DNA from: Shewanella violacea DSS12
Lineage (GTDB): Bacteria > Pseudomonadota > Gammaproteobacteria > Enterobacterales > Shewanellaceae
DNA length: 64,000 nucleotides
Assembly (NCBI RefSeq): GCF_000091325.1
Contig: NC_014012.1
Coordinates: 1,302,001-1,366,000 of the forward strand
Direction of reading: 5' to 3'
The translations under genes were made by a program, and so were the position numbers. The notes beneath the pieces are model-generated. The model did not search any database. It saw only the letters and a program-made list of their open reading frames with translations, and was not told the origin of the DNA. Shown here piece by piece: positions 18,542 through 28,160 of the stretch; the first letter of the stretch is position 1; every line of letters begins with the position of its first letter.

Positions 18542-18769
18542 TTACTCAGAATGTGTTACATTGGCTGTAGTGTCAGTTGCCTGCTCTGTGGCTATAAGCA
18601 TAGTGTTTATGTCTTCATTCAGGTTCTGCTGCATCATCTCCATGCCTTCAGCAAGGTCTGCGGCTATGGCGGCGTGAAGATCTATTGTGTCTATGTTTAG
18701 CTCATCAGCACTGACGCTAGTCGCTATCGTGAGTAGGGCGAGTACAAGAACAGTTTTAAGCTTTATCAT
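18542..18769 (-). CDS. Small exported acidic protein
   Basis: A 75-residue protein with a clear signal peptide (MIKLKTVLVLALLTIATSVSA) and an acidic, methionine-containing helical mature part. No family is recognised. It has its own terminator and an independent promoter region shared with the divergent LysR gene. Function unknown. Confidence 0.65.
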   Translation of the reverse strand: MIKLKTVLVLALLTIATSVSADELNIDTIDLHAAIAADLAEGMEMMQQNLNEDINTMLIATEQATDTTANVTHSE

Positions 18770-18951
18770 AATAAGACGCCTCCGGGCGGGTCATTAGTGT
18801 TGTCAGACACACCCTAATTACGTCGTAGAGGCTGTCTAACTATTGTCTTTTCGTTGGCGTAAAATTTAACCAAAAACGCGTTTCTTTACAAACGATAAAA
18901 TGTAACAATACGGATTAGAAAAACTAATCAAAAAACGAGATCCTGATCACT

Positions 18952-19863
18952 ATGTCAAGACGCTTACCTCCACTTAACGCGGTGAAAGCATTTGAGGCCG
19001 CAGCTAGGCATCTCAGCTTTACTCGCGCCGCCGAAGAATTGTTTGTGACCCAAGCAGCAGTGAGTCATCAGATTAAGGCTTTAGAAGAGTTTTTAAGTTT
19101 AAAGTTATTTCGCCGCAAGAACCGTTCTTTACTGTTAACTGAAGAAGGTCAAGGCTATTTTCTCGACATTAAAGACATCTTCGTCCAACTAGCCGATGCT
19201 ACCGATAGGTTATTGGCAAGAAGTGCCATAGGATCGCTCACAGTGAGCATGTCTCCTAGTTTTGCCATTCAATGGTTAGTGCCAAGATTAGCCAAATTCA
19301 GCGAGAACAATCCTGATATCGATGTCAGAATCAAGGCTGTGGATAATGATGCCGGTCCATTTGCAGATGACGTGGATGTAGCTATCTATTATGGTCAGGG
19401 GAATTGGGCCGGTTTACGTGCCGATAAGCTCAAAAATGAGGTGTTGATCCCGGTTTGCTCACCTATGTTGTTGAATGGTCCTAAGCCTTTAGATAAGCCA
19501 AGTGACCTTAAGCATCATACCTTATTGCACGATATGAACCGCCATGATTGGCAAGCTTGGTTTAGACAATGCGGGATTAATGATATTAATGTGAACCAAG
19601 GGCCCATATTTAGTCATTCTTCCTTGGTATTGCAAGCAGCGGCTCATGGACAAGGTGTGGCCTTAGGGTACAGCGTACTGGCTCGTCCCGATATTAAGGC
19701 GGGCAGGTTAGTGTGTCCTTTCCCCGAAGTTTTAGTCAGTAAAAACGCATATTATTTGGTTTGCCAGCAGAATCATGCCGAGGTAGGTAAGATAGCGGCA
19801 TTTCGCGAGTGGATGTTAGATATGTTTGAAGAGGAGTCACGTAGTGAACTGCTCCCAGGTTAA
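18952..19863 (+). CDS. LysR-type regulator, GcvA-like
   Basis: A 303-residue LysR-type transcription factor. The winged helix-turn-helix spans about residues 6-65 (LNAVKAFEAAARHLSFTRAAEEL...AVSHQIKALEE), closely resembling GcvA, the glycine-cleavage regulator; the effector domain follows from about 92. The order regulator, ygdD, rlmM is the same as gcvA-ygdD-rlmM in enterobacteria, here with a hydrolase gene inserted. Its last 20 bp overlap the hydrolase start, and its stop codon falls in the first copy of a 51-bp repeat. Confidence 0.9.
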   Translation: MSRRLPPLNAVKAFEAAARHLSFTRAAEELFVTQAAVSHQIKALEEFLSLKLFRRKNRSLLLTEEGQGYFLDIKDIFVQLADATDRLLARSAIGSLTVSMSPSFAIQWLVPRLAKFSENNPDIDVRIKAVDNDAGPFADDVDVAIYYGQGNWAGLRADKLKNEVLIPVCSPMLLNGPKPLDKPSDLKHHTLLHDMNRHDWQAWFRQCGINDINVNQGPIFSHSSLVLQAAAHGQGVALGYSVLARPDIKAGRLVCPFPEVLVSKNAYYLVCQQNHAEVGKIAAFREWMLDMFEEESRSELLPG

Positions 19864-20710
19864 TAAATCGAATCAAGATGAAGTGCCCGTAGTGAGTCAA
19901 TGTGCCCAGGTTAATAAATCGAATCAAGATGAAGTGCCCGTAGTGAGTCAATGTGCCCAGGTTAATAAATCGAATCAAGATGAAGTGGTTAATAAATTAC
20001 CCCTAGATGAAGCGATAATAAAGAGTCAATATTTTCTGATTCAGTCGCCTTTAGAAACTGCAGACTTGTTAGAGAGTGAATGTGTCCTCGATGGGTCTCC
20101 CCATGACACTTTAATTATTTTTACCCATGGCGCTGGCGCTAATATGCACAGTGATTATATGCAAGATATGGTGAAAGGACTCTTGGACAAAGGCGCCGAG
20201 CATGGCATAGGTGTACTGAGATTCAATTTTCCCTATATGCGAGCCAATGTCTTAGATGGTAAACGTCGTCCACCGGATCGCGCCCCCAAGATACTCAAAG
20301 ATTTTAATATCCACATCAAAGCTATCAGGGCAGAGTACTCGCCTAAACGAATTATCTTGATGGGGAAATCCATGGGTGGGCGTATGGCGGCTATTCTTGC
20401 GGCCGATACGCCAGTTGATGGTGTGATCTGCTTAGGTTACCCCTTTATTCCACTCAAAGGCGGCGAGCCAAGACTCGCGCCTATCGAAGAGTGTCAGGCG
20501 CCTGTGTGTGTGATTCAAGGGGAGAGAGATAAGTTTGGTGGTAAAGGGCAAGTGGAACTCTGGCCCGTGATGGAGAAAACTAGGTTGCATTGGTTAACCG
20601 ATGGCGATCATAGTTTTAAACCAAGGAAGTCCTCTGGTACCACTCAAGAGGCTAACCTTAATGCTGCAATTTCTCATAGTATCGATTTTATCAGGGGGCT
20701 AGATGCGTAA
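19844..20710 (+). CDS. Alpha/beta-hydrolase (KANL3/Tex30-type) with repeat-expanded N-terminus
   Basis: A 288-residue predicted alpha/beta hydrolase. The oxyanion segment THGAGANMHSDYM, the nucleophile elbow GKSMGGRMA and the catalytic-His region GDHSFKPR are visible, as in the uncharacterised COG3571-type family. I start at GTG 19844 because GAGGAG lies seven bases upstream; TTG 19826 is the other option. Residues 5-48 are not conserved hydrolase sequence but 2.5 copies of a 17-residue repeat (QVNKSNQDEVPVVSQCA). Substrate unknown. It overlaps both its upstream and downstream neighbours. Confidence 0.85.
   Translation: MNCSQVNKSNQDEVPVVSQCAQVNKSNQDEVPVVSQCAQVNKSNQDEVVNKLPLDEAIIKSQYFLIQSPLETADLLESECVLDGSPHDTLIIFTHGAGANMHSDYMQDMVKGLLDKGAEHGIGVLRFNFPYMRANVLDGKRRPPDRAPKILKDFNIHIKAIRAEYSPKRIILMGKSMGGRMAAILAADTPVDGVICLGYPFIPLKGGEPRLAPIEECQAPVCVIQGERDKFGGKGQVELWPVMEKTRLHWLTDGDHSFKPRKSSGTTQEANLNAAISHSIDFIRGLDA
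19857..19987 (+). repeat. 51-bp tandem repeat spanning regulator stop and hydrolase start
   Basis: Exact period of 51 bp: copies at 19857-19907 and 19908-19958 and a partial 29-bp copy at 19959-19987, with virtually no mismatches. 51 is a multiple of three, so the hydrolase frame is kept. The first copy contains the TAA of the LysR gene. Confidence 0.95.
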
Positions 20711-21092
20711 AGGTTTTCTATTATTGGCGGCTTTGAGCGGCTTCATGTCGGTGGCTTTCGGCGCCTTTGGTGCACATGGCTTAAAACAGATCGCCACGCC
20801 TGAGATGATTGCTATTTTTAACTTAGGGGTGGAATACCAGTTTTATCATACCTTCGCCTTGATAGCTGTGGCCTTTGCGGGACATTGGCTACCCTCTAGA
20901 TTGATCGATTGGGCAGGTTATCTGTTTATCGGTGGCATAGTCTTGTTCTCGGGCTCTCTCTATGTCTATGCGATACTGGGGGCTAAATGGACCGCCCCGA
21001 TCACGCCTATCGGTGGTTTCTGTCTGCTCTTGGGCTGGTTATTCATTGCTTTGGCTGTGTGGCGTAACAGAGTCGTCGAACTGAACGATTAA
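20703..21092 (+). CDS. ygdD: DUF423 family membrane protein
   Basis: A 129-residue protein with four membrane helices. The N-terminal AALSGFMSVAFGAFGAHGLK block is the DUF423 signature. Function is not established; the gene lies between gcvA and rlmM in many gammaproteobacteria, as here. It overlaps the hydrolase gene by 8 bp and is followed by a terminator. Confidence 0.92.
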   Translation: MRKGFLLLAALSGFMSVAFGAFGAHGLKQIATPEMIAIFNLGVEYQFYHTFALIAVAFAGHWLPSRLIDWAGYLFIGGIVLFSGSLYVYAILGAKWTAPITPIGGFCLLLGWLFIALAVWRNRVVELND

Positions 21093-21161
21093 ACCATTTT
21101 AAGATATGGCCGCTGTTGATGCTCTAGCGTCAGAGTTGGCCGAATAACTTAGACAGTGTAG

Positions 21162-21197
21162 AATGGCGGCCATTATGAATATGGTCGCCATTTTTGT
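21162..21197 (+). terminator. Terminator after ygdD
   Basis: Twelve-base arms AATGGCGGCCAT / ATGGTCGCCATT (one G-T pair), then a T-run. Confidence 0.85.
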
Positions 21198-21286
21198 TTA
21201 AACATGCCGATTTAATATTCGCGTCGACTTAATATTCGCAAAAATCAATATTGAAAAGTCAGTATTGGCTAGCTTCAGGAATCTAG

Positions 21287-22369
21287 ATGATTAACCTATT
21301 TTTGTTTTGTCGTGCAGGCTATGAGAAAGATTGTGCTGCAGAGATACAACACCGCGCCGCAGAGCTCGATATTGGTGGTTTCGTAAAAACCAATAAAAAT
21401 GATGCCTATGTAATTTTTCAGTGCTTCAAGGCTGGAGACGCAGATATTTTGGTGCAGAAGATCAAATTAAACTCTTTGATCTTTGCCAGGCAGATGTTTG
21501 CTGCTGCCGAGTTGCTGAAGAATCTACCGGAACAAGACAGAATCTCACCCATCATCGAAGCCTTGTCAAAAATCAATTATGCGGGTGAGTTGAGGGTTGA
21601 GACGCCAGATACCAACGAAGCGAAAGAGCTGTCGACTTTCTGTCGTAAGTTTACAGTTCCCTTAAGACAAAGATTGAAGAAAGCGGGCACCTTACTCGAA
21701 AAAGAAAACCCTAAACGTCCTATTATCCACGTCTGTTTCGTGGCTCCTGGAACGGCCTATGTTGGATTTTCTTTGAGTAATAATAGCTCGCCCTACGCTT
21801 GTGGCATCCCTAGGCTCAAGATGGCATCGGAAGCGCCTAGCCGCTCTACGTTGAAACTTGATGAAGCCTTTATTCACTTTATTCCTAAAGATGAACATGA
21901 GACTCGCTTAACCAGTGGCATGCATTCGGTTGATTTGGGGGCTTGCCCTGGTGGCTGGACCTATCAACTTGTGCGTCGCGGCATGTTTGTAGCGGCCGTT
22001 GATAACGGGGCAATGGATCAAGGGTTAATGGATACAGGCCAAGTTAAACATTACCAAGCCGATGGTTTCCGTTTCGAACCACCGAGAAAGAACATTTATT
22101 GGTTGGTGTGTGACATGATTGAGAAGCCTTCACGAGTCGCTGAACTTATCGAAGCTTGGGCGATCAATGGCTGGTTTAAAGAAGCTATTTTCAACCTTAA
22201 GCTGCCGATGAAGAGCAGGTATAAAGATGTTTCCATCATTCTGGCTACCATGGCAGAGATCTTAAAGGAAAATGACGTCAAGGATTTTGAGCTTTCTTGT
22301 AAGCATCTCTATCACGATCGTGATGAGGTGACAGTTCACTTGTGGCTAAATCCTACCAAAGGTTTCTAA
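21287..22369 (+). CDS. rlmM: 23S rRNA 2'-O-ribose methyltransferase RlmM
   Basis: A 360-residue RlmM. An N-terminal THUMP domain (about 1-180) precedes a Rossmann methyltransferase domain with SAM motif DLGACPGGWTYQLVRRGM and the YWLVCDMIEKP segment; the catalytic lysine region FNLKLPMK is present. The enzyme methylates the ribose of C2498 of 23S rRNA. Context next to ygdD and a GcvA-like gene supports this. Confidence 0.96.
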   Translation: MINLFLFCRAGYEKDCAAEIQHRAAELDIGGFVKTNKNDAYVIFQCFKAGDADILVQKIKLNSLIFARQMFAAAELLKNLPEQDRISPIIEALSKINYAGELRVETPDTNEAKELSTFCRKFTVPLRQRLKKAGTLLEKENPKRPIIHVCFVAPGTAYVGFSLSNNSSPYACGIPRLKMASEAPSRSTLKLDEAFIHFIPKDEHETRLTSGMHSVDLGACPGGWTYQLVRRGMFVAAVDNGAMDQGLMDTGQVKHYQADGFRFEPPRKNIYWLVCDMIEKPSRVAELIEAWAINGWFKEAIFNLKLPMKSRYKDVSIILATMAEILKENDVKDFELSCKHLYHDRDEVTVHLWLNPTKGF

Positions 22370-22384
22370 TCGAATAAGTATCAT

Positions 22385-22420
22385 AAAAAAGCCCCAGGAT
22401 GTGAATCCTGGGGCTTTTTT
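22385..22420. terminator. Bidirectional terminator between rlmM and isocitrate dehydrogenase
   Basis: Sixteen-base perfect arms AAAAAAGCCCCAGGAT / ATCCTGGGGCTTTTTT with a four-base loop, T-runs on both strands, between convergent genes. Confidence 0.95.
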
Positions 22421-22441
22421 GTATCTTAAACTTAAGTTCAG

Positions 22442-23449
22442 TTACAGACGGTCTATCACAGCTTGAGTGAAATCAGTCGTACCATGAGTACCACCTAAAT
22501 CACGTGTGGTGCGGTCGCCTTCGGCGATAACCGCAGTGACAGCTGCACGAATTTTTTCAGCCTTGTCTGCCATGCCCAGATATTCAAGCATCTGGATAGA
22601 TGCCAAGATAACCGAGGTAGGGTTAGCTAAGTTCTTACCAGCAATATCTGGTGCACTACCATGTACAGCCTCAAAAATAGCCGCATCTTTACCTATGTTA
22701 GCACCCGGAGCCATACCTAGGCCGCCAACCAGACCAGCACAAAGATCTGACAGAATGTCACCAAATAAGTTAGTGGTAACAATAACGTCGAAGATTTCTG
22801 GGTTCATAACCAGCTTCATACACGTTGCATCGACTATCATCTCTTCTGTGGTGATATCGGGGTAACGTAGGCTCACTTCACGAGCGACTTTCAGGAATAG
22901 GCCCGAAGTTGACTTCATGATGTTAGCTTTATGAACTATGGTCACTTTCTTGCGATTTTCTTTACGAGCAAGCTCGTAAGCAAATACTGTGATCTGCTCT
23001 GCACCCTTACGAGTGATGATGCTGGTCGCTTCGGCTGTTGAACCATCTTCTGAAACTGTCTGGCCTAGACCAGAATACATACCTTCGGTATTTTCACGTA
23101 CCGTGATGATATCTATGTTCTCATAACGCGCCTGAGTACCTTTAAAAGATACGACTGGGCGGATATTGGCGTAAAGAGAAAACTTCTTACGCAAGGTCAC
23201 ATTGATTGAGGTAAAACCTTCACCGACAGGCGTCGTTAACGGACCTTTAAGGGTGATCTTGTTCTTCTCGATCATATCAAGAGTGCGCTGAGGGAGTAAT
23301 TCCCCATGCTTTTCTAGTGCAATTAAACCCGCATCGGTAAATTCGTATTCGAAGTCACAACCTGCTTTATCGAGGATCTTAATGGCTGCGTCGATAATAC
23401 TAGGTCCAATCCCATCACCAGGGATCACGGTTATCATTCTTTTTGACAT
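22442..23449 (-). CDS. NAD-type isocitrate dehydrogenase (isopropylmalate dehydrogenase family)
   Basis: A 335-residue decarboxylating dehydrogenase. Visible are IPGDGIGPSI at the N-terminus, the substrate segment VRENTEGMYSGLGQ, the KANIMK motif and the NLFGDILSDLCAGLVGGLG metal-binding helix. Length and the Ser/Asn-containing phosphate loop (TSINVTLRKKF) suit the homo-oligomeric NAD-isocitrate dehydrogenases of Shewanella rather than 3-isopropylmalate dehydrogenase. Acts in the TCA cycle. Start ATG 23449 has AAGGA upstream; a GTG at 23464 is in frame. Confidence 0.88.
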   Translation of the reverse strand: MSKRMITVIPGDGIGPSIIDAAIKILDKAGCDFEYEFTDAGLIALEKHGELLPQRTLDMIEKNKITLKGPLTTPVGEGFTSINVTLRKKFSLYANIRPVVSFKGTQARYENIDIITVRENTEGMYSGLGQTVSEDGSTAEATSIITRKGAEQITVFAYELARKENRKKVTIVHKANIMKSTSGLFLKVAREVSLRYPDITTEEMIVDATCMKLVMNPEIFDVIVTTNLFGDILSDLCAGLVGGLGMAPGANIGKDAAIFEAVHGSAPDIAGKNLANPTSVILASIQMLEYLGMADKAEKIRAAVTAVIAEGDRTTRDLGGTHGTTDFTQAVIDRL

Positions 23450-23750
23450 GGAGAGTCCTTCCACGGTTGGTCGTTACTGCTACTGTCTGACCCCTCTCTA
23501 TACGGAGGGGTTACGACTTGGAATTATTTCTTATTGTTTACATCTTTATTTTAAACACTTTTAAACAATTTTCACAGAAAATAGTGAGCAATATCACGCT
23601 TTTTTATATAGTGTAGCTTGCATTATATCTAGCTGACGACTGTGTTTGATCGTTAAAGGTTAAAAAAGACGACTTTAGTCTAGTATTTCTAGAAAAAAAT
23701 ATAATAAAAAAACCAATTAAAATTTAAAAATCGTTAACACCATAAGAAAA

Positions 23751-26573
23751 ATGAGGAAGACTTTGAAGTCACTACCAATTGCATCTTTGCTATTCCTAAC
23801 GACGAGCTTACTCACCATTGGTGATTATGCCATGGCGGCTGCTCATTCAGGAATAAGCCCCAATGACATCATGCATTTCGAATCACTGAAGAAGCCAGTG
23901 GTTTCGGATTCAGGGACCACCCTGGCCGTAGAGGTGTCTCCCGATCGTGGCGACAGTCATGGTTTGGTGAAAAGTTTAACGTCGAATAAAACCTTCAGTG
24001 TCGATGGCGGTTCTAAGCCCAAGGTTAGCGCCGATGGCCGTTTTGTGGCCTTTAGTGTGAAGACACCTCTGCTTGAATTTGAGAAAGCATCTAAGCAAGA
24101 AAAGAAAAAACTTAAATCTGCCATGGTGTTACTCGATACTAAAACGGGTAAAGAGACACGTTTTGAGCGGGTGAAAAAGTTTGAATTTAACCAGTCAGCT
24201 AGTCATTTGGCTATTTGGTTCGAAGAAAAAGAAGAACAGTCAGACAAGAAAGAGCAAGGCGATCCGGCTGCCGCGGATAGTGGTGAAGAGGTCAAAGTCG
24301 ATAAGTTTGATAAGGGGTCCCCATTTGAGCTTGTGGTACTGAAAAATGGTACCACTCAGAAAGTGGCTCATGTCACCGATTATTATTTCGATAGGAGCGG
24401 CAAGCACCTAGTCGTCGCTAGCAATAACTCTGAGGCTAAGGTTCATCAGTTAATCCTGTTTAAGCTTAGTCATAATACCAGAGAGCTAGTGCGCCAATAT
24501 AACGATCAACAAATTGGTCATGTATCCCTAAGTGACGATGGTAAATATATAGGTTTTACTCATGGCGCCGCCGATGTTGCGCCATACGGGCGTCCCTATA
24601 ATTTGTCACTGTTTAATATACAAACCTCAGAGGTTAAAGCCACGCCGACATCGAAGTTGTGGAAACTTAATCGTTATACTCAGTTGAGATTTTCCGAAGA
24701 TAGCCAGCGTCTGTTCTTCGGACGTGTGCCTCAAGTGAGTCAGCAGTTAGCGCTGGCTAAAATTGACAAGCAAGAAGATTTGTTTGACGAGTCAATTGTC
24801 ACTGGGCAGCGAAAACTACGAATATGGCACGGTGACGATGCGCGCATTAAGCCTAACGAAGTCAAAGAATATGACAAGGAGCAGAAACGTACTTATCTTG
24901 CGGTACTGCACCTTAATAGCAACAACTTAGTCCAGCTGGCCGATGAAACAGTGCCGGATGTGGAGCTTGAAGAGCAGACTCGTTTCGTGTTGGCAAGCTC
25001 CGACATTCCCTATCGTAAGATGATCACTTGGGCTGGTTTCTATCGGGATTATTATCTGATCGATCTCAATACCGGTCGCAAAACGCTAGTATTAACTCAG
25101 CAGCCGAGCGGTGAAGATCCCATTCTTTCGCCGAACCAGCGTTATGTGACTTACTTTCAACAAGGTAATGTCTACCTGTATCAAATCTCGGCAGATAGAC
25201 GTACTAATCTGACCAAAGACTTGAAGGTGTCATTTGCCGATGAAGATCATGACTATCCATCCAATGCACCTGGATATGGTTTCGGCCCTTGGCTGAAAGG
25301 CGATGCAGGCTTCCTAGTGTACGATAAATATGACATCTGGCAGGTGAATACTCAGTCACGAGAGGCATTTAAACTCACAGCCGGCAAGGGACGCAAGCAA
25401 GGTATTCAATATCGGGTCACAGGTTTAATCGACGATAAGAATCATCCCAATGTGCTAGCCATAGATCAGCAAGTCTTACTTCATGGTTATAACGACAGAA
25501 CCAAAGGTGACGGATATTATGTTTCAACCATAGGGGTTGCGGGGGTAAAAACCTTGATGGAGGGGGATTACAAACTTAAGACCCTAGCACGGAGCAAAAA
25601 TGCTGAAACTATGGTTTTCTCTAAAGAGCGCTATGACCTGTTTCCAGACCTTTATACTAGTGAACATTTAACGCCGCAAAAGGCCAATAAGCAGACAGAC
25701 TTAGATGTGCAGAAACGTCAGTTTAACTGGAGCAAGTCTGAGTTAGTCCATTGGACTAATGGTGATGGTCAGCCTTTGGACGGTGTGCTTATTAAGCCCA
25801 CTGACTATGTCGAAGGCCAGCGTTATCCAGTGCTGGTGTATTTCTATCGCTTTATGAGTGACAGACTACATGCCTTCCCGCAGATGAAGATCAATCATAG
25901 GCCTAACTTTGCCTGGTATGCCGATAATGGTTACGCCATCTTCCTGCCAGATATCAGATTCGAAGTTGGCTATCCTGGAGCGACCTCTGTGCAGGCATTA
26001 ACCTCTGGTGTGCAGAAGATTATTGAGATGGGGATTGGTGATCCCGATGCCATAGGTATTCAGGGCCATTCATGGGGAGGTTATCAAGCGGCATTTGCCG
26101 TGACTCAGACTCACATTTTTAAGGCTGCCGTCTCAGGTGCTCCGGTTTCAAATATGACCAGTGCCTATAGCGGTATACGTCTAGGTAGTGGCTTAGCGCG
26201 TCAGTTCCAGTATGAAACCGGCCAGAGCCGTATCGGTGAGAGTCTGTTTCGTGCACCGCAGAAGTATATCGAAAACTCACCGGTATTCTACGCCGAGCGT
26301 ATCGAGACGCCTATGATGATCATGTTTGGGGATAGGGACGATGCAGTGCCTTGGGAGCAAGGTATCGAGCTCTATCTGGCGATGCGCCGCGCCGGTAAAG
26401 ATGTGGTGTTCCTGCAGTATGAGGATGAGCCGCATCATCTTAAGAAGTATCCTAACAAGTTAGATTATAGTATGCGTATGATGGAGTATTTCGATCATTA
26501 CCTTAAGGGTAAACCGGCTCCGAGTTGGTTGACTCAAGGTGAGGCTTATACCGAGTATAAGCAAGCGGACTAG
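23751..26573 (+). CDS. Exported S9 family prolyl-oligopeptidase-like peptidase
   Basis: A 940-residue exported serine peptidase: signal peptide (residues 1-30, AMA-A), a long beta-propeller-like region (about 60-680) and a C-terminal alpha/beta-hydrolase domain. The nucleophile is Ser774 in GHSWGGYQAA, with the Asp in FGDRDDAVPW and the His in EPHHLKKY. The family cleaves oligopeptides, often after proline or as dipeptidyl/acyl peptidases. A charged Lys/Glu/Asp insertion occurs at about residues 160-190. Monocistronic, preceded by an AT-rich 286-bp gap with no other feature. Confidence 0.9.
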   Translation: MRKTLKSLPIASLLFLTTSLLTIGDYAMAAAHSGISPNDIMHFESLKKPVVSDSGTTLAVEVSPDRGDSHGLVKSLTSNKTFSVDGGSKPKVSADGRFVAFSVKTPLLEFEKASKQEKKKLKSAMVLLDTKTGKETRFERVKKFEFNQSASHLAIWFEEKEEQSDKKEQGDPAAADSGEEVKVDKFDKGSPFELVVLKNGTTQKVAHVTDYYFDRSGKHLVVASNNSEAKVHQLILFKLSHNTRELVRQYNDQQIGHVSLSDDGKYIGFTHGAADVAPYGRPYNLSLFNIQTSEVKATPTSKLWKLNRYTQLRFSEDSQRLFFGRVPQVSQQLALAKIDKQEDLFDESIVTGQRKLRIWHGDDARIKPNEVKEYDKEQKRTYLAVLHLNSNNLVQLADETVPDVELEEQTRFVLASSDIPYRKMITWAGFYRDYYLIDLNTGRKTLVLTQQPSGEDPILSPNQRYVTYFQQGNVYLYQISADRRTNLTKDLKVSFADEDHDYPSNAPGYGFGPWLKGDAGFLVYDKYDIWQVNTQSREAFKLTAGKGRKQGIQYRVTGLIDDKNHPNVLAIDQQVLLHGYNDRTKGDGYYVSTIGVAGVKTLMEGDYKLKTLARSKNAETMVFSKERYDLFPDLYTSEHLTPQKANKQTDLDVQKRQFNWSKSELVHWTNGDGQPLDGVLIKPTDYVEGQRYPVLVYFYRFMSDRLHAFPQMKINHRPNFAWYADNGYAIFLPDIRFEVGYPGATSVQALTSGVQKIIEMGIGDPDAIGIQGHSWGGYQAAFAVTQTHIFKAAVSGAPVSNMTSAYSGIRLGSGLARQFQYETGQSRIGESLFRAPQKYIENSPVFYAERIETPMMIMFGDRDDAVPWEQGIELYLAMRRAGKDVVFLQYEDEPHHLKKYPNKLDYSMRMMEYFDHYLKGKPAPSWLTQGEAYTEYKQAD

Positions 26574-26596
26574 TTATAACTTCATGTGTAATTAAT

Positions 26597-26630
26597 GACA
26601 GAAAGCCGAGTATTGACTCGGCTTTCTGTC
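26597..26630 (+). terminator. Hairpin terminator after the S9 peptidase
   Basis: Fourteen-base perfect arms GACAGAAAGCCGAG / CTCGGCTTTCTGTC with a six-base loop; only a weak T-run. Confidence 0.7.
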
Positions 26631-26654
26631 ATAGGCTTATAAGGATTTAAGTTT

Positions 26655-27323
26655 ATGTACCAGCTATATTACTACCCACTCAATGCCAGCATGCTTGCTC
26701 ACTTGGTTTTATGTGAGCTAGAACTTGACCATGAGCTTATATTGGTCGACCGTCGACGTAATCAGCAAAAGTCCCCAGCATATCTGCAATTAAATCCCAC
26801 AGGACGTATCCCAACATTAATTGATGGTGAGCTGGTTCTACATGAGAGCGCAGCTATTTGTTTGCATATATCAGCCCAGTGCCCTGCTTCTAACCTAGTT
26901 CCCGACACTAGGAGTGAAGACTATCCTAAGTTTTATCAATACTTAATGTATCTAAGTTCTAGCTTACAGACTGAACTCATGGTGTACTTTTATCCAGAAA
27001 AGTATGTGAATGGTGAGTCTGCTATATCGGCATTGAAGCAAAATCAACAAGTACGTATATCTGACATTTTTAATGTGTTGGACCAGGCATTAGTAGGCAA
27101 AGATTATTTGCTGGGTGAAACCCTTAGTGTTTGTGATTACTTGCTACTGATGCTATCAATATGGGGGGACGAGATCTCTAAGCCCCCTCAAGATTTTACT
27201 CATTTAAATCGATACTTGAGTCAGTTGATAAAGCGAAAAGCAGTGAAAAGAGTATGCCAAGTGGAAGGTTTTAATTTGGCTCAGTATCAAGAGTTACTCG
27301 CGAAGGCGGCAGCTAATTTTTAG
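26655..27323 (+). CDS. Glutathione S-transferase family protein
   Basis: A 222-residue protein with the thioredoxin-like GST N-domain (residues 1-80; conserved NPTGRIPTLIDGELVLHESAAI) and the all-helical C-domain with the late CDYLLLMLSIW segment. Ser13 in LNASMLAH is in the usual position of the glutathione-activating residue. Cytoplasmic detoxification or isomerase roles are typical; the substrate cannot be told. AAGGA precedes the ATG. Confidence 0.88.
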   Translation: MYQLYYYPLNASMLAHLVLCELELDHELILVDRRRNQQKSPAYLQLNPTGRIPTLIDGELVLHESAAICLHISAQCPASNLVPDTRSEDYPKFYQYLMYLSSSLQTELMVYFYPEKYVNGESAISALKQNQQVRISDIFNVLDQALVGKDYLLGETLSVCDYLLLMLSIWGDEISKPPQDFTHLNRYLSQLIKRKAVKRVCQVEGFNLAQYQELLAKAAANF

Positions 27324-27400
27324 GAAGGTTTTATCAGGCATCTAGACAAGCAAAATTCATTGCTGTCTATCATTTATCTCTGGGTTAAGGATATAACAAT

Positions 27401-28063
27401 ATGGACGGAGTTTGGTTACACATGGGCACGGTATTTATGGGTTTTTTCGCCATAATGAATCCCATAGCTAATGTGCCAATTTTTCTAAGTTTAACCTCTG
27501 AAGAAGATGAGAAAACCACCAAAGCCATCGCATTTAGAGCCCTGTTTTTGGCTTTTGTCATCATCACACTTTTCTCGCTCGCCGGTCAGTATATCTTCAC
27601 CCTATTTGGAATATCGCTATCTGCGTTTAGGATCACCGGGGGCTTACTGGTGTTCTTGATAGGTTTTCATATGCTGCAGGGAAATAACTCCAGTGTGCAT
27701 CATCCCGATCACCAACAATTACGTGAGAGCAAGGAAAATGCCAGCGATAAAGCTCAGGCTCGAGAGGCTGCTCTAAGCATAGCGGTATCGCCATTGGCTC
27801 TGCCTATTCTTGCTGGACCAGGAACGATTGCCACAGCCATGAGTTTTTCGGCAACAGGGGGCATAGGGGAGATGGTGATCACCATAGGGGCTTTTGGCGT
27901 TCTGTGCCTTATCACCTATGGCTTCTTTATTTCGGGTGGAAAATTGGTGAGTTATTTAGGTAGCGCAGCCCTCGGGGCGATTACCCGAATGATGGGCCTT
28001 ATCCTCGCCGTCATAGGAACACAGATGGCGATAGAGGGCATTAAAGGCGCCTTTGGTATTTAA
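27401..28063 (+). CDS. MarC family integral membrane protein
   Basis: A 220-residue protein with six membrane helices and the MarC/YchE-family motifs FFAIMNPIANVPIFLSLT and AVSPLALPILAGPGTIATAM. Transport function is suspected for the family but not established. A hydrophilic His/Asp/Ser-rich loop lies at about residues 98-125. Confidence 0.9.
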   Translation: MDGVWLHMGTVFMGFFAIMNPIANVPIFLSLTSEEDEKTTKAIAFRALFLAFVIITLFSLAGQYIFTLFGISLSAFRITGGLLVFLIGFHMLQGNNSSVHHPDHQQLRESKENASDKAQAREAALSIAVSPLALPILAGPGTIATAMSFSATGGIGEMVITIGAFGVLCLITYGFFISGGKLVSYLGSAALGAITRMMGLILAVIGTQMAIEGIKGAFGI

Positions 28064-28160
28064 CATACCTTGATGATATTAACTTTAACTTCGGCAGTTT
28101 ACCTGAGTTAGATTTCATTCAGCTAAGTCGATAATTTAACTTAAAATAAGGATGCCATAG

